Positions 32,143 to 43,198 of a stretch of 46,743 nt of DNA are shown here, in pieces (position 1 is the first letter of the stretch; each line of letters opens with the position of its first letter). The position numbers and the translations under genes were made by a program. The DNA is from Tepidimonas thermarum (GTDB lineage Bacteria > Pseudomonadota > Gammaproteobacteria > Burkholderiales > Burkholderiaceae_C), in assembly GCF_007556705.1 (NCBI RefSeq), contig NZ_VJOL01000017.1:1-46743 (forward strand), in the 5' to 3' direction. The notes beneath the pieces are model-generated. The model was not told the origin of the DNA. It searched no databases and saw only the letters and a program-made list of their open reading frames with translations.

Positions 32143-32997
32143 TTATTTTTCGCTGTCGACCAGGCCCTTGACGAACCAGCGCTGCATGGCCAGCACCACC
32201 ACCGCTGGCGGCAGCATGGCCAGCATGGCGGTGGCCATGACGATGTTCCACTCGGTGTACGACTCGCCAGCGATGAGGCGTTTGATGCCCAGCACGATCG
32301 GATACATCGCTTCATCGGTCGTGACCAGCAGCGGCCACAGGTACTGGTTCCAGCCGTAGATGAACTGAATCACGAACAGCGCGGCGATGCTGGTGCGCGA
32401 CATGGGCAGCAGCACGTCCCAAAAAAACCGCATCGGCCCGGCTCCATCGACGCGCGCGGCTTCCACCAGCTCGTCGGGCACGGTCAGAAAAAACTGCCGA
32501 AACAAAAACGTCGCGGTGGCCGAGGCCATCAGCGGCACGGTCAGCCCGGCGTAGGTGTTGAGCAGGCCCAGCTGGGCGATGACTTCGTAGGTGGGGCCGA
32601 TGCGCACCTCCACCGGCAGCATCAGCGTCACGAAGATGGCCCAAAACACCAGCCCGCGCAGCGGGAAGCGGAAGTACACGATGGCAAACGCCGACAGCAG
32701 CGAGATGACGATCTTGCCCACGGCGATCGTGAGCGCCATCACCAGGCTGACGCCCAGCATCGGCAGCGCCGGGGCAAAGCGGCTGCCCACGCTGGTTTCA
32801 CCGCCCAGCAGCGCCAGGCGGTAGTTGTCCAGCAGGTGGCCGCCCGGCAGCAGCGACAGCGGCCGGCTGGTGGTGATGTCGGCCGCGCTTTGCGTCGAGG
32901 CCACCAGCGTCAACAGCACCGGAAAGGCGACGATGGCCACGCCGATGATGAGGATGGCGTGCGCCAGGATGTCGAGCCAGGGACGTCGTTCGACCAT
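32143..32997 (-). CDS. ugpE: sn-glycerol-3-phosphate ABC transporter permease UgpE
   Basis: The 284-residue inner-membrane permease shows six hydrophobic segments, the first at about residues 13-32 ([20 protein letters not shown]). The cytoplasmic coupling motif is [20 protein letters not shown], the EAA loop that contacts UgpC. The region around [19 protein letters not shown] and [15 protein letters not shown] is typical of MalG-type permeases. It starts 7 bp after ugpA ends, within the operon. With UgpA it forms the transmembrane channel. Confidence 0.95.
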   Translation of the reverse strand: MVERRPWLDILAHAILIIGVAIVAFPVLLTLVASTQSAADITTSRPLSLLPGGHLLDNYRLALLGGETSVGSRFAPALPMLGVSLVMALTIAVGKIVISLLSAFAIVYFRFPLRGLVFWAIFVTLMLPVEVRIGPTYEVIAQLGLLNTYAGLTVPLMASATATFLFRQFFLTVPDELVEAARVDGAGPMRFFWDVLLPMSRTSIAALFVIQFIYGWNQYLWPLLVTTDEAMYPIVLGIKRLIAGESYTEWNIVMATAMLAMLPPAVVVLAMQRWFVKGLVDSEK

Positions 32998-33004
32998 GGT
33001 GGAT

Positions 33005-33886
33005 TCAGTACTGGACGCGCCGCTCGACGAAGCGGAACTGCACCACCGTCAGCGCAATGACGATGACCATCAGGATCACGGACTGCGCGGCCGAGCCGCC
33101 CATGTCCATGGCCTTGAAGCCGTCGTGGTAGACCTTGTAGACGAGGATCGCGGTGTCCTTGCCCGGCCCACCCTGGGTGGTGGCGTCGACGATGGCAAAG
33201 GTGTCGAAAAAGGCGTAGACGACGTTGATCACCAGCAAAAAGAAGGTGGTCGGCGACAGCAGCGGGAAGACGATGGTCCAAAAACGCCGCCAGGGGCTGG
33301 CGCCGTCGAGCGTGGCGGCTTCGATCAGGGAGCGCGGGATCGACTGCAGCCCGGCCAGGAAAAACAAAACGTTGTAGGAGATTTGCTTCCACACCGCCGC
33401 CAACACGATCAGGGCCAGCGCGTGGTCGCTGTTGAGCCGGTGGTTCCAGGGCACGCCGACGAACTCCAGCGCCCACGCCACCACCCCCATGGGCGAGGCA
33501 AACAGGAACATCCACAGCACGCCCGCCACCGCCGGCGCCACCGCATAGGGCCAGATGAGCAGGGTGCGGTAGACGTGCGTGCCGCGCACCACACGGTCGG
33601 CCATCACCGCCAGCAGCAGCGACACCGACAGCCCGATGGCGGCCACCAGCACCGAAAACACCGCGGTGACGCGAAACGACTGCAGGTACGACGCGTCGTC
33701 CCACAGGCGGCGAAAGTTGTCCAGCCCGACGAAGGTGGTGCTCATGCCGAAGGCGTCTTGCTCCAGCACGCTTTGCCACAACGCCTGCCCGGCGGGCCAG
33801 AAAAAGAACACCGCCACGATCGCCAGTTGCGGGGCCACCAGCAACCAGGGCAGCCCGCGCGACCGGAAGTGAACACGCTTGTCCAT
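33005..33886 (-). CDS. ugpA: sn-glycerol-3-phosphate ABC transporter permease UgpA
   Basis: The 293-residue MalF-type permease opens [20 protein letters not shown], a short cytoplasmic start and first membrane helix. It has a large periplasmic loop ([28 protein letters not shown]), membrane helices around residues 70-95, 105-130, 155-175 and 205-225, and the EAA loop [21 protein letters not shown]. The end is [10 protein letters not shown]. It lies 10 bp after ugpB. It partners UgpE in the importer. Confidence 0.95.
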   Translation of the reverse strand: MDKRVHFRSRGLPWLLVAPQLAIVAVFFFWPAGQALWQSVLEQDAFGMSTTFVGLDNFRRLWDDASYLQSFRVTAVFSVLVAAIGLSVSLLLAVMADRVVRGTHVYRTLLIWPYAVAPAVAGVLWMFLFASPMGVVAWALEFVGVPWNHRLNSDHALALIVLAAVWKQISYNVLFFLAGLQSIPRSLIEAATLDGASPWRRFWTIVFPLLSPTTFFLLVINVVYAFFDTFAIVDATTQGGPGKDTAILVYKVYHDGFKAMDMGGSAAQSVILMVIVIALTVVQFRFVERRVQY

Positions 33887-33896
33887 GCGGGGGCGC

Positions 33897-35216
33897 TTAC
33901 AGACGGCCCTGGTTGGCGCGCTGGAAGCGCTCGAGCTGTTCGTTGCCGCGGCGCACCGCCTCGTCCAGCGCTTCCTTGGCGCTCTTTTTGCCGGCCCAGA
34001 CCTGCTCGAGCTCCTCGTCCACGATGGTGCGGATTTGCACGAAATTGCCCAGCCGGATGCCGCGCGACTTGTCGGTGGTCTTGCGGATCATCTGCTCCAC
34101 CGAGACGTCGGTGCCGGGGTTTTGTTTGTAGAAGCCGGACTTTTCGGTCAGCTCGTAGGCGGCCCGGGTGACCGGCAGGTAGCCCGTGCGCTGGTGGCTG
34201 GCGGCGGCGACCTCGGGTTTGGAGAGGTGGGCAAAAAATTGCGCCACGCCCTTGTAGTCGGCGTCCTTTTTGCCCGCCATGACCCACAGGCTGGCGCCGC
34301 CGATGACGGTGTTTTGCGGTGCGCCGGGCACGTCCGGGTAGTAGGGCAGCGTGGAGATGCCAAAGTCGAACTTGGCGTTGCGCTTGACGCTGCCGTAGAG
34401 CGCGGAGCTGCCGGTCATCATCGCGCACTCACCCGAGACGTAGGTGGCGTCGGCCGCATTGCCGCGCCCCTTGTAGACGAACAGGCCCTGCTTGGCCATG
34501 TTGCCCAGGTTTTCGATGTGGCGCACGTGCAGCGGGCTGTTGAACGCCAACCGCGCGTCCAGGCCGCCGAAGCCGTTGTTCTTGGTGGCGAACTCCACGT
34601 TGTGCCAGGCGGAAAAGCTCTCGAGTTGCGTCCAGCTCTGCCAGCTCGTCGTGAACGGGCAGCGATGCCCCGCGGTCTTGAGCTTGGCGGCTGCCAGCGC
34701 CACTTCCGGCCAGCTCTTGGGCGGCTTGTTCGGGTCCAGCCCGGCGGCCTTGAAAGCGTCCTTGTTGTAGTGCAGCACCGTGGTGGAGCTGTTGAACGGG
34801 AAGCTCAGCATCTGCCCGTTGGGCGCGGTGTAGTAGCCCTTGACCGCGTCCACGTAGGCGTTGGGGTCGAAGGTCACACCGGCTTTTTTCATCACCTCGG
34901 CCACGGGCACGATGGCGTTGCGGCTGGCCATCATGGTGGCGGTGCCGACTTCGAACACCTGCAGGATGTGCGGCGCGTTGCCGGCGCGAAAGGCCGCGAT
35001 GGCGGCCGTCATCGACTCGTCGTAGCTGCCCTTGAAGACGGGCACCACCTTGTAGTCCTTCTGGCTGTCGTTGAACGATTTGGCCAAATCGTTGACCCAC
35101 TCGCCCAGGGCGCCGCCCATCGAGTGCCACCAGACGATTTCGGTTTGCGCATGGGCGCTGGTGACGCCGAGCGCCAGGGCACTGGCCGCCAGCCAGCGCT
35201 TGAGGGGCTTGTTCAT
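33897..35216 (-). CDS. ugpB: sn-glycerol-3-phosphate ABC transporter substrate-binding protein UgpB
   Basis: The 439-residue product is the periplasmic receptor of the importer. A Sec signal peptide ([20 protein letters not shown], cleavage after AHA) is followed by [78 protein letters not shown] and [15 protein letters not shown], all characteristic of UgpB. The ATG at 35216 has an AAGGAG ribosome site; the longer upstream frame is rejected. A 114-bp gap separates it from glpD upstream and contains an inverted repeat that may mark a separate promoter for the ugp genes. Confidence 0.95.
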   Translation of the reverse strand: MNKPLKRWLAASALALGVTSAHAQTEIVWWHSMGGALGEWVNDLAKSFNDSQKDYKVVPVFKGSYDESMTAAIAAFRAGNAPHILQVFEVGTATMMASRNAIVPVAEVMKKAGVTFDPNAYVDAVKGYYTAPNGQMLSFPFNSSTTVLHYNKDAFKAAGLDPNKPPKSWPEVALAAAKLKTAGHRCPFTTSWQSWTQLESFSAWHNVEFATKNNGFGGLDARLAFNSPLHVRHIENLGNMAKQGLFVYKGRGNAADATYVSGECAMMTGSSALYGSVKRNAKFDFGISTLPYYPDVPGAPQNTVIGGASLWVMAGKKDADYKGVAQFFAHLSKPEVAAASHQRTGYLPVTRAAYELTEKSGFYKQNPGTDVSVEQMIRKTTDKSRGIRLGNFVQIRTIVDEELEQVWAGKKSAKEALDEAVRRGNEQLERFQRANQGRL

Positions 35217-35237
35217 CGCGACTCCTTGAAATGGGAA

Positions 35238-35275
35238 CGGATACGAAAAGACCAGAAACGCTCCGCGAGTATCCG
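35238..35275. promoter_or_regulatory. Inverted repeat upstream of ugpB, candidate operator
   Basis: CGGATAC at 35238-35244 and GTATCCG at 35269-35275 form a perfect 7-bp inverted repeat with a 24-base spacer. The pair lies 22-60 bp before the ugpB start, in the only sizeable gap of the glpD-ugp gene line. The outer bases (GAA on one side, AAC on the other) extend it imperfectly. It may be an operator or paired half-sites; GlpR is a candidate because its gene is nearby. Confidence 0.4.
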
Positions 35276-35330
35276 AACGCATGGTGACAGTTTAGTGACA
35301 CGTGGTGCGCGTGCCCACCCCCCTTGGGGT

Positions 35331-36896
35331 TTATCCCAGGGTGGCGCGGCCGTGCCGCTGCAGCCAGTCCTGCACCGCTGCCGTCGCGCGGGGCGTCAGG
35401 TGCAAGCCCAGCTTGCTGCGCCGCCACAGGACGTCGTCAGCGCTGTGCACCCACTCGTGCTCCACCCCGTGCTGCAGCTCCACCTCGTACAGGCCGGGCG
35501 CGACCTCGCGGCCCAAATCGTGCGCGCCGCGCGCGTCCTGCAGCCATGGCAACACCAGCGTGCCATAGGCGCGCACCCAGCGCGCCGCCGTGGCGGCGTC
35601 CAGCCAGGGCCAACGCGCCCGCAGGTGCTGCAGCAGGCGCTGGCGCGCCGCCATCGGGGTGGCGCAGGGGCCGACGACGCGGTCCATGTCCCCACCGGGC
35701 AAAGGGGTGTGCGCGGTCCAGTCGTCCACGCGCGCCAGGCCCAGCACCGGCTGCAGCCGCTGCACCGCCTCGCGCGCCAGCGTGCGGTAGGTGGTGATCT
35801 TGCCACCCCACACCGTCAACAGCGCAGCGCCGTCGACCGTGTCGAGCTCGAGCCGGTAGTCGCGCGTGACGGCGGCGGCGTCGCCCCCGTCGTCCAACAG
35901 CGGCCGCACCCCGCTGTAGTGCCACACCACGTCGTTGGCGGCGATGGGGGTGCGCAGGTAGCGGTTGACCTCGCGGCAAAGGTAGTCGATCTCCTCCGGG
36001 GCGATGCTGGCCTGCCCGGGGTCGTCGGTGTGTTCGACGTCGGTGGTGCCGATCAGACTGAAGCGCTGTTCGAACGGCAGCACGAACACCACGCGCCGGT
36101 CGCGCGCCTGCAGCAGGTAGGCGTCGGTGTGCCCGGGCAGTCGTGGCACGACGATGTGGCTGCCGCGCACCAGCCGCAGGTGGCGCCGGGGCGGCAAGCC
36201 GGCGCGCTCGCGCAGCAGCCGCTCGGCCCAGGGGCCGGCGGCGTTGACCACGACGCGCGCCTGCACCGTCAGCGGCTGCCCGGCTGCGTCGGTGAGCGTG
36301 GCGATCCAGCCCGCACCGTGGCGCTGCAGCCGCTCGCAGCGCGTGCGGGTGCGCACCTGCGCGCCGCGTTGGGCCGCATCCAGCGCGTTGAGCACCACCA
36401 GCCGCGCGTCGTCGGTCCAGCCATCGGCATAAGCAAAGCCTTGCCGCCACTGGGGCTGCAGCAGCGCACCGGCCGGGTCGCGCGCCAGGTCGAGGGCCTG
36501 GGACGCCGGCAACCACGCGCGCCGCGCCAGGTGGTCGTACAGCCACAGGCCCGTGCGGATCATCCATGCCGGGCGCATCGCCGCGTCGTGCGGCATCACA
36601 AAGCGCAGCGGCTCGATCAGGTGGGGGGCCATGCGCATCAGCACTTCGCGCTCGGCCAGCGCCTTGCGCACCAAGCGCAGCTCGCCATATTCCAGATAGC
36701 GCAGGCCGCCGTGGATCAGCTTGGAGGAGGCCGACGAGGTGTGCGCGGCCAGATCGTCCTGCTCGCACAGCAGGACGCGCACGCCCCGGCCGGCCAGGTC
36801 GCGCGCGATGCCGCAGCCGTTGATCCCTCCGCCGACGATCAGCACATCGACGGCCAACGCCGGGGCGGGTTCGGACGGGGCTGTGGGCGCGGACAT
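35331..36896 (-). CDS. glpD: Aerobic glycerol-3-phosphate dehydrogenase GlpD
   Basis: GlpD is the membrane-associated FAD enzyme that oxidises glycerol-3-phosphate to dihydroxyacetone phosphate and passes electrons to quinone. The 521-residue product has the FAD motif VLIVGGGINGCGIARDLAGR near residues 18-37, then SSASSKLIHGGLRYLEYGEL, NAAGPWAERLL, RLVRGSHIVVP, FEQRFSLIGTTDVEH and VWGGKITTYRTLAREAV. A C-terminal helical domain ends near VLWRRSKLGLHLTP. The ATG at 36896 gives the normal family length. It is divergent from glpR across about 110 bp with repeated CGTTT elements. Confidence 0.96.
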   Translation of the reverse strand: MSAPTAPSEPAPALAVDVLIVGGGINGCGIARDLAGRGVRVLLCEQDDLAAHTSSASSKLIHGGLRYLEYGELRLVRKALAEREVLMRMAPHLIEPLRFVMPHDAAMRPAWMIRTGLWLYDHLARRAWLPASQALDLARDPAGALLQPQWRQGFAYADGWTDDARLVVLNALDAAQRGAQVRTRTRCERLQRHGAGWIATLTDAAGQPLTVQARVVVNAAGPWAERLLRERAGLPPRRHLRLVRGSHIVVPRLPGHTDAYLLQARDRRVVFVLPFEQRFSLIGTTDVEHTDDPGQASIAPEEIDYLCREVNRYLRTPIAANDVVWHYSGVRPLLDDGGDAAAVTRDYRLELDTVDGAALLTVWGGKITTYRTLAREAVQRLQPVLGLARVDDWTAHTPLPGGDMDRVVGPCATPMAARQRLLQHLRARWPWLDAATAARWVRAYGTLVLPWLQDARGAHDLGREVAPGLYEVELQHGVEHEWVHSADDVLWRRSKLGLHLTPRATAAVQDWLQRHGRATLG

Positions 36897-36913
36897 GGCA
36901 AAGCGAAGCTGTC

Positions 36914-36950
36914 GGTTTACGTTTGATTGTATTCGTTTATGATCGTTTGT
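36914..36950. promoter_or_regulatory. Repeated CGTTT elements between glpD and glpR, candidate GlpR operator
   Basis: CGTTT recurs at 36920, 36934 and 36944 within an AT-rich stretch, with TTCGTTTATGATCGTTT at 36933-36948 resembling the TTCG-containing half-sites of GlpR operators. DeoR-type repressors bind such tandem sites. The repeats are seen; binding by the adjacent GlpR is inferred from position between the two divergent genes. Confidence 0.5.
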
Positions 36951-37007
36951 GTTGTTTGGCGGGATTTCCCGCATGGTTGCGCGCACCGGCGGCGTTACCA
37001 TTCGCGC

Positions 37008-37817
37008 ATGCCCGACAGCCCCGTTGCGCGCCGCCGGCGCGCGCTCAATCCGCGCCAAAGCGCGCTGTTGGCCGCCGTGCGGCAGGCCGGGGCCATGACC
37101 ATCGAGTCCCTGGCCCAGCGCTTTGGCGTGACGCTGCAGACGGTGCGGCGTGATGTGCGCGAGCTCGAACAGCAGGGGCTGCTGGCGCGCTACCACGGCG
37201 GGGTGCGCATGCCGGTGTCCACGGTCGAAAACCTCGGTTACCGCCAGCGCCAGACCCTCAACGCCGCCGCCAAGGAGGCCATTGCGCGCACCGTCGCCCG
37301 CGACGTGCCGGCGGGCTGTTCGCTCATCCTCAACATCGGCACCACCACCGAGGCCGTGGCCCGCGCCCTGCTGCAGCACCGGGGCCTGCGCGTCATCACC
37401 AACAACCTCAATGTCGCCGCCATCCTCTCGGACAACCCGGACTGCGAGGTGATCATTGCGGGCGGGGTGGTGCGTGCGCGCGACCGCGGCATCGTGGGCG
37501 AGGCGACCATCGACTTTTTGCGGCAGTTTCGCGTCGACATCGCGCTCATCGGCATCTCCGGCATCGAGACCGATGGCACGCTGCGCGATTACGACGTGCG
37601 AGAGGTCAAGGCCGCGCGCACCATCCTGGAGCAGGCGCGTCAGGTGTGGCTGTGCGCCGACCACAGCAAATTTGGCCGTGCGGCCATGGTGGAGGTGGGT
37701 CACGTCAGCGCGCTCACGCGCGTCTACACCGACCGGCCGCCACCCCCCCCTTTTGACGCCTTGCTGCGCGAGGCCGATGTGGCCTGCGTGGTGGCCGACG
37801 CATTGCCGCCGCGCTAG
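37008..37817 (+). CDS. glpR: DeoR-family repressor GlpR
   Basis: GlpR represses glycerol genes until glycerol-3-phosphate binds. The 269-residue product has the DeoR winged helix ([40 protein letters not shown]) and RYHGGVRMP. The sugar-phosphate-binding domain contains [49 protein letters not shown] and [21 protein letters not shown] choose the ATG at 37008, since the longer upstream frame would run through the operator region. The glpK start is 30 bp downstream, so they may share a transcript. The run of five prolines near residue 245 is unusual. Confidence 0.94.
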   Translation: MPDSPVARRRRALNPRQSALLAAVRQAGAMTIESLAQRFGVTLQTVRRDVRELEQQGLLARYHGGVRMPVSTVENLGYRQRQTLNAAAKEAIARTVARDVPAGCSLILNIGTTTEAVARALLQHRGLRVITNNLNVAAILSDNPDCEVIIAGGVVRARDRGIVGEATIDFLRQFRVDIALIGISGIETDGTLRDYDVREVKAARTILEQARQVWLCADHSKFGRAAMVEVGHVSALTRVYTDRPPPPPFDALLREADVACVVADALPPR

Positions 37818-37846
37818 CGCGGCGTTGCCACACGAGGACGACGACC

Positions 37847-39335
<1,489 letters not shown>

Positions 39336-39391
39336 GGAAAGAGCAAAAAAATCGTTGGGGTTTGATGGCATCGCGCCTAGAGTCGTGCCCC

Positions 39392-40210
39392 ATGATCGAA
39401 TGGGCGTACATCGGGGGCGGCGCGGCCGTTGGGTTGATCGTCGGTCTGACCGGCGTTGGTGGGGGCTCGCTCATGACCCCCCTGCTGATCTACGGTTTCG
39501 GGGTGCAACCGCATCTGGCGGTGGGCACGGATTTGTTGTTTGCCGCTTTGACCAAGAGCGCCGGCGCGGTGTCGTTTGCGCGCCACCGGCTGGTGCCCTG
39601 GCGGGTGGTGGCGCAGCTGACCGGCGGTGGTGTGGCGGGCGCGGGCCTGATGCTGCTGGCCTTGGCGCAGGTGGGCACGGCCCATCCGGCGGTGCACGCC
39701 GCGATGAAAGTGACGCTGGGCATCATGCTGTGGCTGACCGCGGCGGCCACGCTCTACAAGGTGGTCCGCGCCGGCTGGTGGTGGCGCAGCACCGCCACGG
39801 GGTCACGCGCCGTGGTGCACGCCGATGTGCCGGAGGCCGAGCAGCAGCGCCCGCGCTGGCGTTGGGCGCCGTTGGCGCTGGGGACGCTGATCGGGGCGCT
39901 GGTGACCCTGACCTCGGTGGGCGCCGGGGCCATCGGTGTCGCGGTGCTGATGCTGCTCTACCCGCACCTGCCCCTGGCGCGCCTGGTGGCCGCCGATGTC
40001 ACCTATGCCGTGCCGCTGACGCTGGTGGCGGGCCTGGGCCATGCGTCGCTGGGATCGGTGGACTGGGGCTTGCTGGGCTGGCTGCTGACGGGTTCGCTGC
40101 CCGGCATCTGGCTGGGCAGCCGGCTGGTGCAGTGGGCGCCGGTGGCGCTGGTGCGCTCGCTGCTGTCGTTGTTGTTGACCTGGGTTGGCTTCAAGCTGGT
40201 GCTGGCCTGA
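39392..40210 (+). CDS. TauE/SafE family membrane permease (sulfite exporter-like)
   Basis: The 272-residue product has about eight membrane segments. It carries the duplicated TauE/SafE signature: GLIVGLTGVGGGSLMTPLLI in the first half and GALVTLTSVGAGAIGVAVLM in the second. The family exports sulfite, sulfoacetate or other sulfur anions. Its position beside the cys operon fits such a role but does not prove it. The start at 39392 (MIEWAYIGGGAAVG) matches the family; an ATG at 39365 is also in frame. Its 3' end overlaps the convergent cobA end by about 20 bp. Confidence 0.88.
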   Translation: MIEWAYIGGGAAVGLIVGLTGVGGGSLMTPLLIYGFGVQPHLAVGTDLLFAALTKSAGAVSFARHRLVPWRVVAQLTGGGVAGAGLMLLALAQVGTAHPAVHAAMKVTLGIMLWLTAAATLYKVVRAGWWWRSTATGSRAVVHADVPEAEQQRPRWRWAPLALGTLIGALVTLTSVGAGAIGVAVLMLLYPHLPLARLVAADVTYAVPLTLVAGLGHASLGSVDWGLLGWLLTGSLPGIWLGSRLVQWAPVALVRSLLSLLLTWVGFKLVLA

Positions 40211-40943
40211 GTGCCGTCGCGCCCGCAGCGGGCGGCACCGGCGCGGCGGCGCTGGGGTCCTCGGCCCCGACGCCTACCAGCACCACCGTCGGGCGCCCGC
40301 GGTGCAGCATGCTGGCCTGCGCCAGCAAGGCCAGCGTGTGCTGGGTGTGGATGGCGTCGGGCCAGCCAGCGCGCGACACCACGGCCACGGGCGTCGTGGC
40401 CGGCCAGCCCGCCGCCGCCAACTGCCGCGCCAGCCCGGGCAGCTGCTTGCCCGCCATGTAAAACACCTCGGTGTCGGCGTGGCGGCCGGCGCCCAGGTCG
40501 TGCTCGCGCGTCATGGCCGTGGTCAGCGCGACGCTGCGCCCGCGCCCGCGCCGGGTCAGTGGCCGCTGCGCATCGGCCGCCGCGGCCAGGGCGGCGGTCA
40601 CGCCGGGGACCACCACCGCCTCGTGTCCGGCCGCGCGCACCACGGCCAGCTCCTCCTCCAGCCGGCCAAAGACGCTGGGATCGCCCCCTTTGAGGCGCAC
40701 CACGCACGCCCCGCTGGCGGCGTGGTGCAGCAGCAGGGCGTGGATCACCTCCTGCCCGGTGGCGCGGTCAAAGCCGCGCTTGCCCACGTCGATCCAGCGC
40801 GCGCGCGGGGCCCAGTCGCGCAGCGCGGGGTCGGTCAACGCGTCGGCCAGCACCACGTCGGCTTGGGCCAACCAGCGCGCGCCGCGCACCGTGATCAGGT
40901 CGGCGGCGCCGGGCCCGGCGCCGATGAAGGCAACGGTCGCCAT
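40191..40943 (-). CDS. cobA: Uroporphyrinogen-III C-methyltransferase CobA
   Basis: CobA methylates uroporphyrinogen III twice to give precorrin-2, the precursor of siroheme for sulfite reductase. The 250-residue product has the SAM-binding GAGPGAADLITVRGARWL, VLADALTDPAL, the VRLKGGDPSVFGR motif, VVPGVTAALAAAADAQRPLT and FYMAGKQLPGLARQL. It lacks the NAD-dependent dehydrogenase/ferrochelatase domain of CysG, so those steps need other enzymes; CbiX at the other end of the operon may supply the iron chelation. It starts one base after the cysN stop, at the end of the cys operon. The Ala/Pro-rich C-terminus is variable. Confidence 0.92.
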   Translation of the reverse strand: MATVAFIGAGPGAADLITVRGARWLAQADVVLADALTDPALRDWAPRARWIDVGKRGFDRATGQEVIHALLLHHAASGACVVRLKGGDPSVFGRLEEELAVVRAAGHEAVVVPGVTAALAAAADAQRPLTRRGRGRSVALTTAMTREHDLGAGRHADTEVFYMAGKQLPGLARQLAAAGWPATTPVAVVSRAGWPDAIHTQHTLALLAQASMLHRGRPTVVLVGVGAEDPSAAAPVPPAAGATALRPAPA

Positions 40944-40944
40944 C

Positions 40945-42237
40945 TCAGTTGACCAGCAGCGCGCCACTGGTGCGGTGGGTGGCCGGATCGACGACGATCA
41001 GGGCGCCGCCGTCCGGGTTGCCGTCGAACGCGGTCAGCGGCAGCGGCTCGGCTGCCTCCACCACCACCTGGCCGATGTCGTTGACGCCGAGCTGTTGCGC
41101 CTCGGTGGGTGCGAGCGTGTCGATGTCGAGGCGGTGCTCGATCGCCGCGATGCGCCCCTGCACCCAGCGGTGGCCGTGGCGCAGCCAGTAGCGCCGCCCG
41201 ACGATGGCGGGTTCGGTGTCCAGCCAGGCCAGGGTGGCGCCAAAGCGCCGCTGGCCGCTGAGCGCGCCGGGGGCAGCGAGCCAGTCGCCGCGCGAGACGT
41301 CCAGCGCCCGATCCAGCACCAGTCCGATCGACTGACCGGCTTCGCCGGCGCTCAACGGGGTGCCGCCGTGGTGCAGCACCTGCGCCACGCGGGCCGCCTC
41401 GCCGGAGGGAAATACCGCCACCGCATCGCCGACGCGCACCGTCCCGGCGGCCAGCCGGCCCCAGTACACGCGCGGCTGGTGTCCGGTGCCGTCGCCCGCG
41501 CGCGCCACCCATTGCACCGGCAGCCGCCAGGGCAAGTCGGCGTCGGGCAGCAGCACGGGCAGCGATTCCAGCAGCGCCAGCAGCGACGGGCCGTCGTACC
41601 ACTCGGCCCGCAGCGGCTGGGTGACGTTGTCGCCGCGCAGCGCCGAGACGGGCACGATGCCGGCCGGCTCCAGCCCGGCGCGCTGGGCAAAATGCTCGAG
41701 CGCCGCGCGCACGGCGGCGAAGGTGGCGGCGGGATCGGCGACGGCGTCGATTTTGTTGACCGCAAACACCAGGTGCGGCACGCCCAGGCGGTGCGCCAGC
41801 AGAGCGTGACGCCGCGTCTGCGGCAGCAGCACCAGCGGGCGCTGGGACAGGTCGAGCTTGGTCACATCGACCAGCACCACCGCCGCGTGGCTGCCGGCGG
41901 CGGCCGTCACCATGTTGCGGGTGTATTGCTCGTGGCCCGGGGCGTCGGCGATGATGAACTTGCGCCGCGGTGTGGCGAAGTAGCGGTAGGCCACGTCGAT
42001 GGTGATGCCCTGTTCGCGCTCGGCCTCCAGGCCGTCGGTCAGCAGCGACAGGTCCAGCGCGCCGCCGTCGCGGCTGTGGCGCCGCAGCGCGTCCACCTGG
42101 TCGGCCAACAGGGCGCGGCTGTCGTAGAGCAGCCGGCCGATCAGGGTGCTCTTGCCGTCGTCGACGCTGCCGGCGGTCAAAAAGCGCAGCGCCGCGTGGC
42201 GCGCGTGCTCGGTGCGGTGGGTGGTGGTGGCGTTCAT
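40945..42237 (-). CDS. cysN: Sulfate adenylyltransferase subunit 1 CysN
   Basis: CysN is the GTPase that drives ATP sulfurylase. The 430-residue product has the P-loop GSVDDGKST at 23-31, EREQGITIDVAYRYF, the G3 box IADAPGHEQYTRNM, the G4 box NKID and VSALRGDNV, followed by beta-barrel domains like those of EF-Tu (FPSGEAARVAQVLHHGG, LRHGHRWVQGRIAAIEHRLD). It is the stand-alone form, without the fused APS kinase (CysC). It starts two bases from the cysD stop, so the two are co-translated. APS then passes to CysH. Confidence 0.95.
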   Translation of the reverse strand: MNATTTHRTEHARHAALRFLTAGSVDDGKSTLIGRLLYDSRALLADQVDALRRHSRDGGALDLSLLTDGLEAEREQGITIDVAYRYFATPRRKFIIADAPGHEQYTRNMVTAAAGSHAAVVLVDVTKLDLSQRPLVLLPQTRRHALLAHRLGVPHLVFAVNKIDAVADPAATFAAVRAALEHFAQRAGLEPAGIVPVSALRGDNVTQPLRAEWYDGPSLLALLESLPVLLPDADLPWRLPVQWVARAGDGTGHQPRVYWGRLAAGTVRVGDAVAVFPSGEAARVAQVLHHGGTPLSAGEAGQSIGLVLDRALDVSRGDWLAAPGALSGQRRFGATLAWLDTEPAIVGRRYWLRHGHRWVQGRIAAIEHRLDIDTLAPTEAQQLGVNDIGQVVVEAAEPLPLTAFDGNPDGGALIVVDPATHRTSGALLVN

Positions 42238-42238
42238 G

Positions 42239-43198
42239 TCAAAAATACCCTTCACGCTTGCGCCGCTCCATGGCGGCATCACTGGTGCGGTCGTCCACCC
42301 GGGTGGCGCCGCGCTCGCTGATCGCTACCCGCAGCGTCTCGGCCACGATGGCCGCGGCGCTGTCGGCGTCGCTTTCGACCGGGCAGGTGCAGGTCATGTC
42401 GCCCACGGTGCGAAAGCGCACGCGCACGGTCTCGACGGTCTCGCCCGCGCGCGCTGGCGTGACCGGCGTCACCGGCACCAGCAGACCCTGGCGGCGTACC
42501 ACGGCGCGTTCGTGCGCCCAGTACAGCGAGGGCAGCGCGATGTCCTCGCGCGCGATGTAGGCCCACACGTCCAGCTCGGTCCAGTTGCTGATCGGGAAGG
42601 CGCGCATGTGCTCGCCCGGCTGCAGGCGCGTGTTGAACAGGGTCCACAGCTCGGGCCGCTGGGCCTTGGGCTGCCACTGTCCAAAGGCGTCGCGGTGCGA
42701 GAAGATGCGCTCCTTGGCGCGCGCCTTTTCCTCGTCGCGGCGCGCGCCGCCGATGAGCACGTCGAAGCGGTGCGCCTCGATGGTCTCGAGCAGCGTGACG
42801 CTTTGGTGCGCGTTGCGCGAGGCCAGCGGGTCGGCCAGCCGCACCGTGCCGCGCGCGATCGAGTCCTCCACCGACCCCACGATCAGCGTGTCGCCGTGGC
42901 GGCGCACCCATGCGTCGCGAAAGGCGATGACCTCGGGGAAGTTGTGGCCGGTGTCGATGTGCACCAGCGGCAGCGGCAGCCGGCCGGCCCAGCTGCCGTC
43001 GGGCTGGCGCTGCTGGAAGGCCTTGCGCGCCAGGTGCAGCACCACGCACGAGTCCTTGCCACCCGAAAACAGCAGCGCCGGGCGCTCGAAGGCGGCCACG
43101 GCCTCGCGCAGCAGGTAGATGGCTTCTTCCTCCAGGGCGTCCAGGTGGCGCCAGTCGATGTCGGGTAACAGATGGTGGGGGGCGGTGGGGGCGTTCAT
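42239..43198 (-). CDS. cysD: Sulfate adenylyltransferase subunit 2 CysD
   Basis: CysD catalyses adenylation of sulfate. The 319-residue product has the PP-loop LLFSGGKDSCVVLHLARKAF at about 42-61, HIDTGHNFPEVIAFRD, GGARRDEEKARAKERIFSHRD and the C-terminal SDAAMERRKREGYF. These are diagnostic. Its ATG overlaps the cysH stop in a four-base ATGA (43195-43198), indicating translational coupling. With CysN it forms the ATP sulfurylase that makes APS. Confidence 0.96.
   Translation of the reverse strand: MNAPTAPHHLLPDIDWRHLDALEEEAIYLLREAVAAFERPALLFSGGKDSCVVLHLARKAFQQRQPDGSWAGRLPLPLVHIDTGHNFPEVIAFRDAWVRRHGDTLIVGSVEDSIARGTVRLADPLASRNAHQSVTLLETIEAHRFDVLIGGARRDEEKARAKERIFSHRDAFGQWQPKAQRPELWTLFNTRLQPGEHMRAFPISNWTELDVWAYIAREDIALPSLYWAHERAVVRRQGLLVPVTPVTPARAGETVETVRVRFRTVGDMTCTCPVESDADSAAAIVAETLRVAISERGATRVDDRTSDAAMERRKREGYF

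Noticed and set aside
33879-36926. 1015-residue open frame antisense to ugpB and glpD
   Set aside because: It covers two clear genes and the intergenic region; composition is His/Gln/Arg-rich as expected for a shadow frame.
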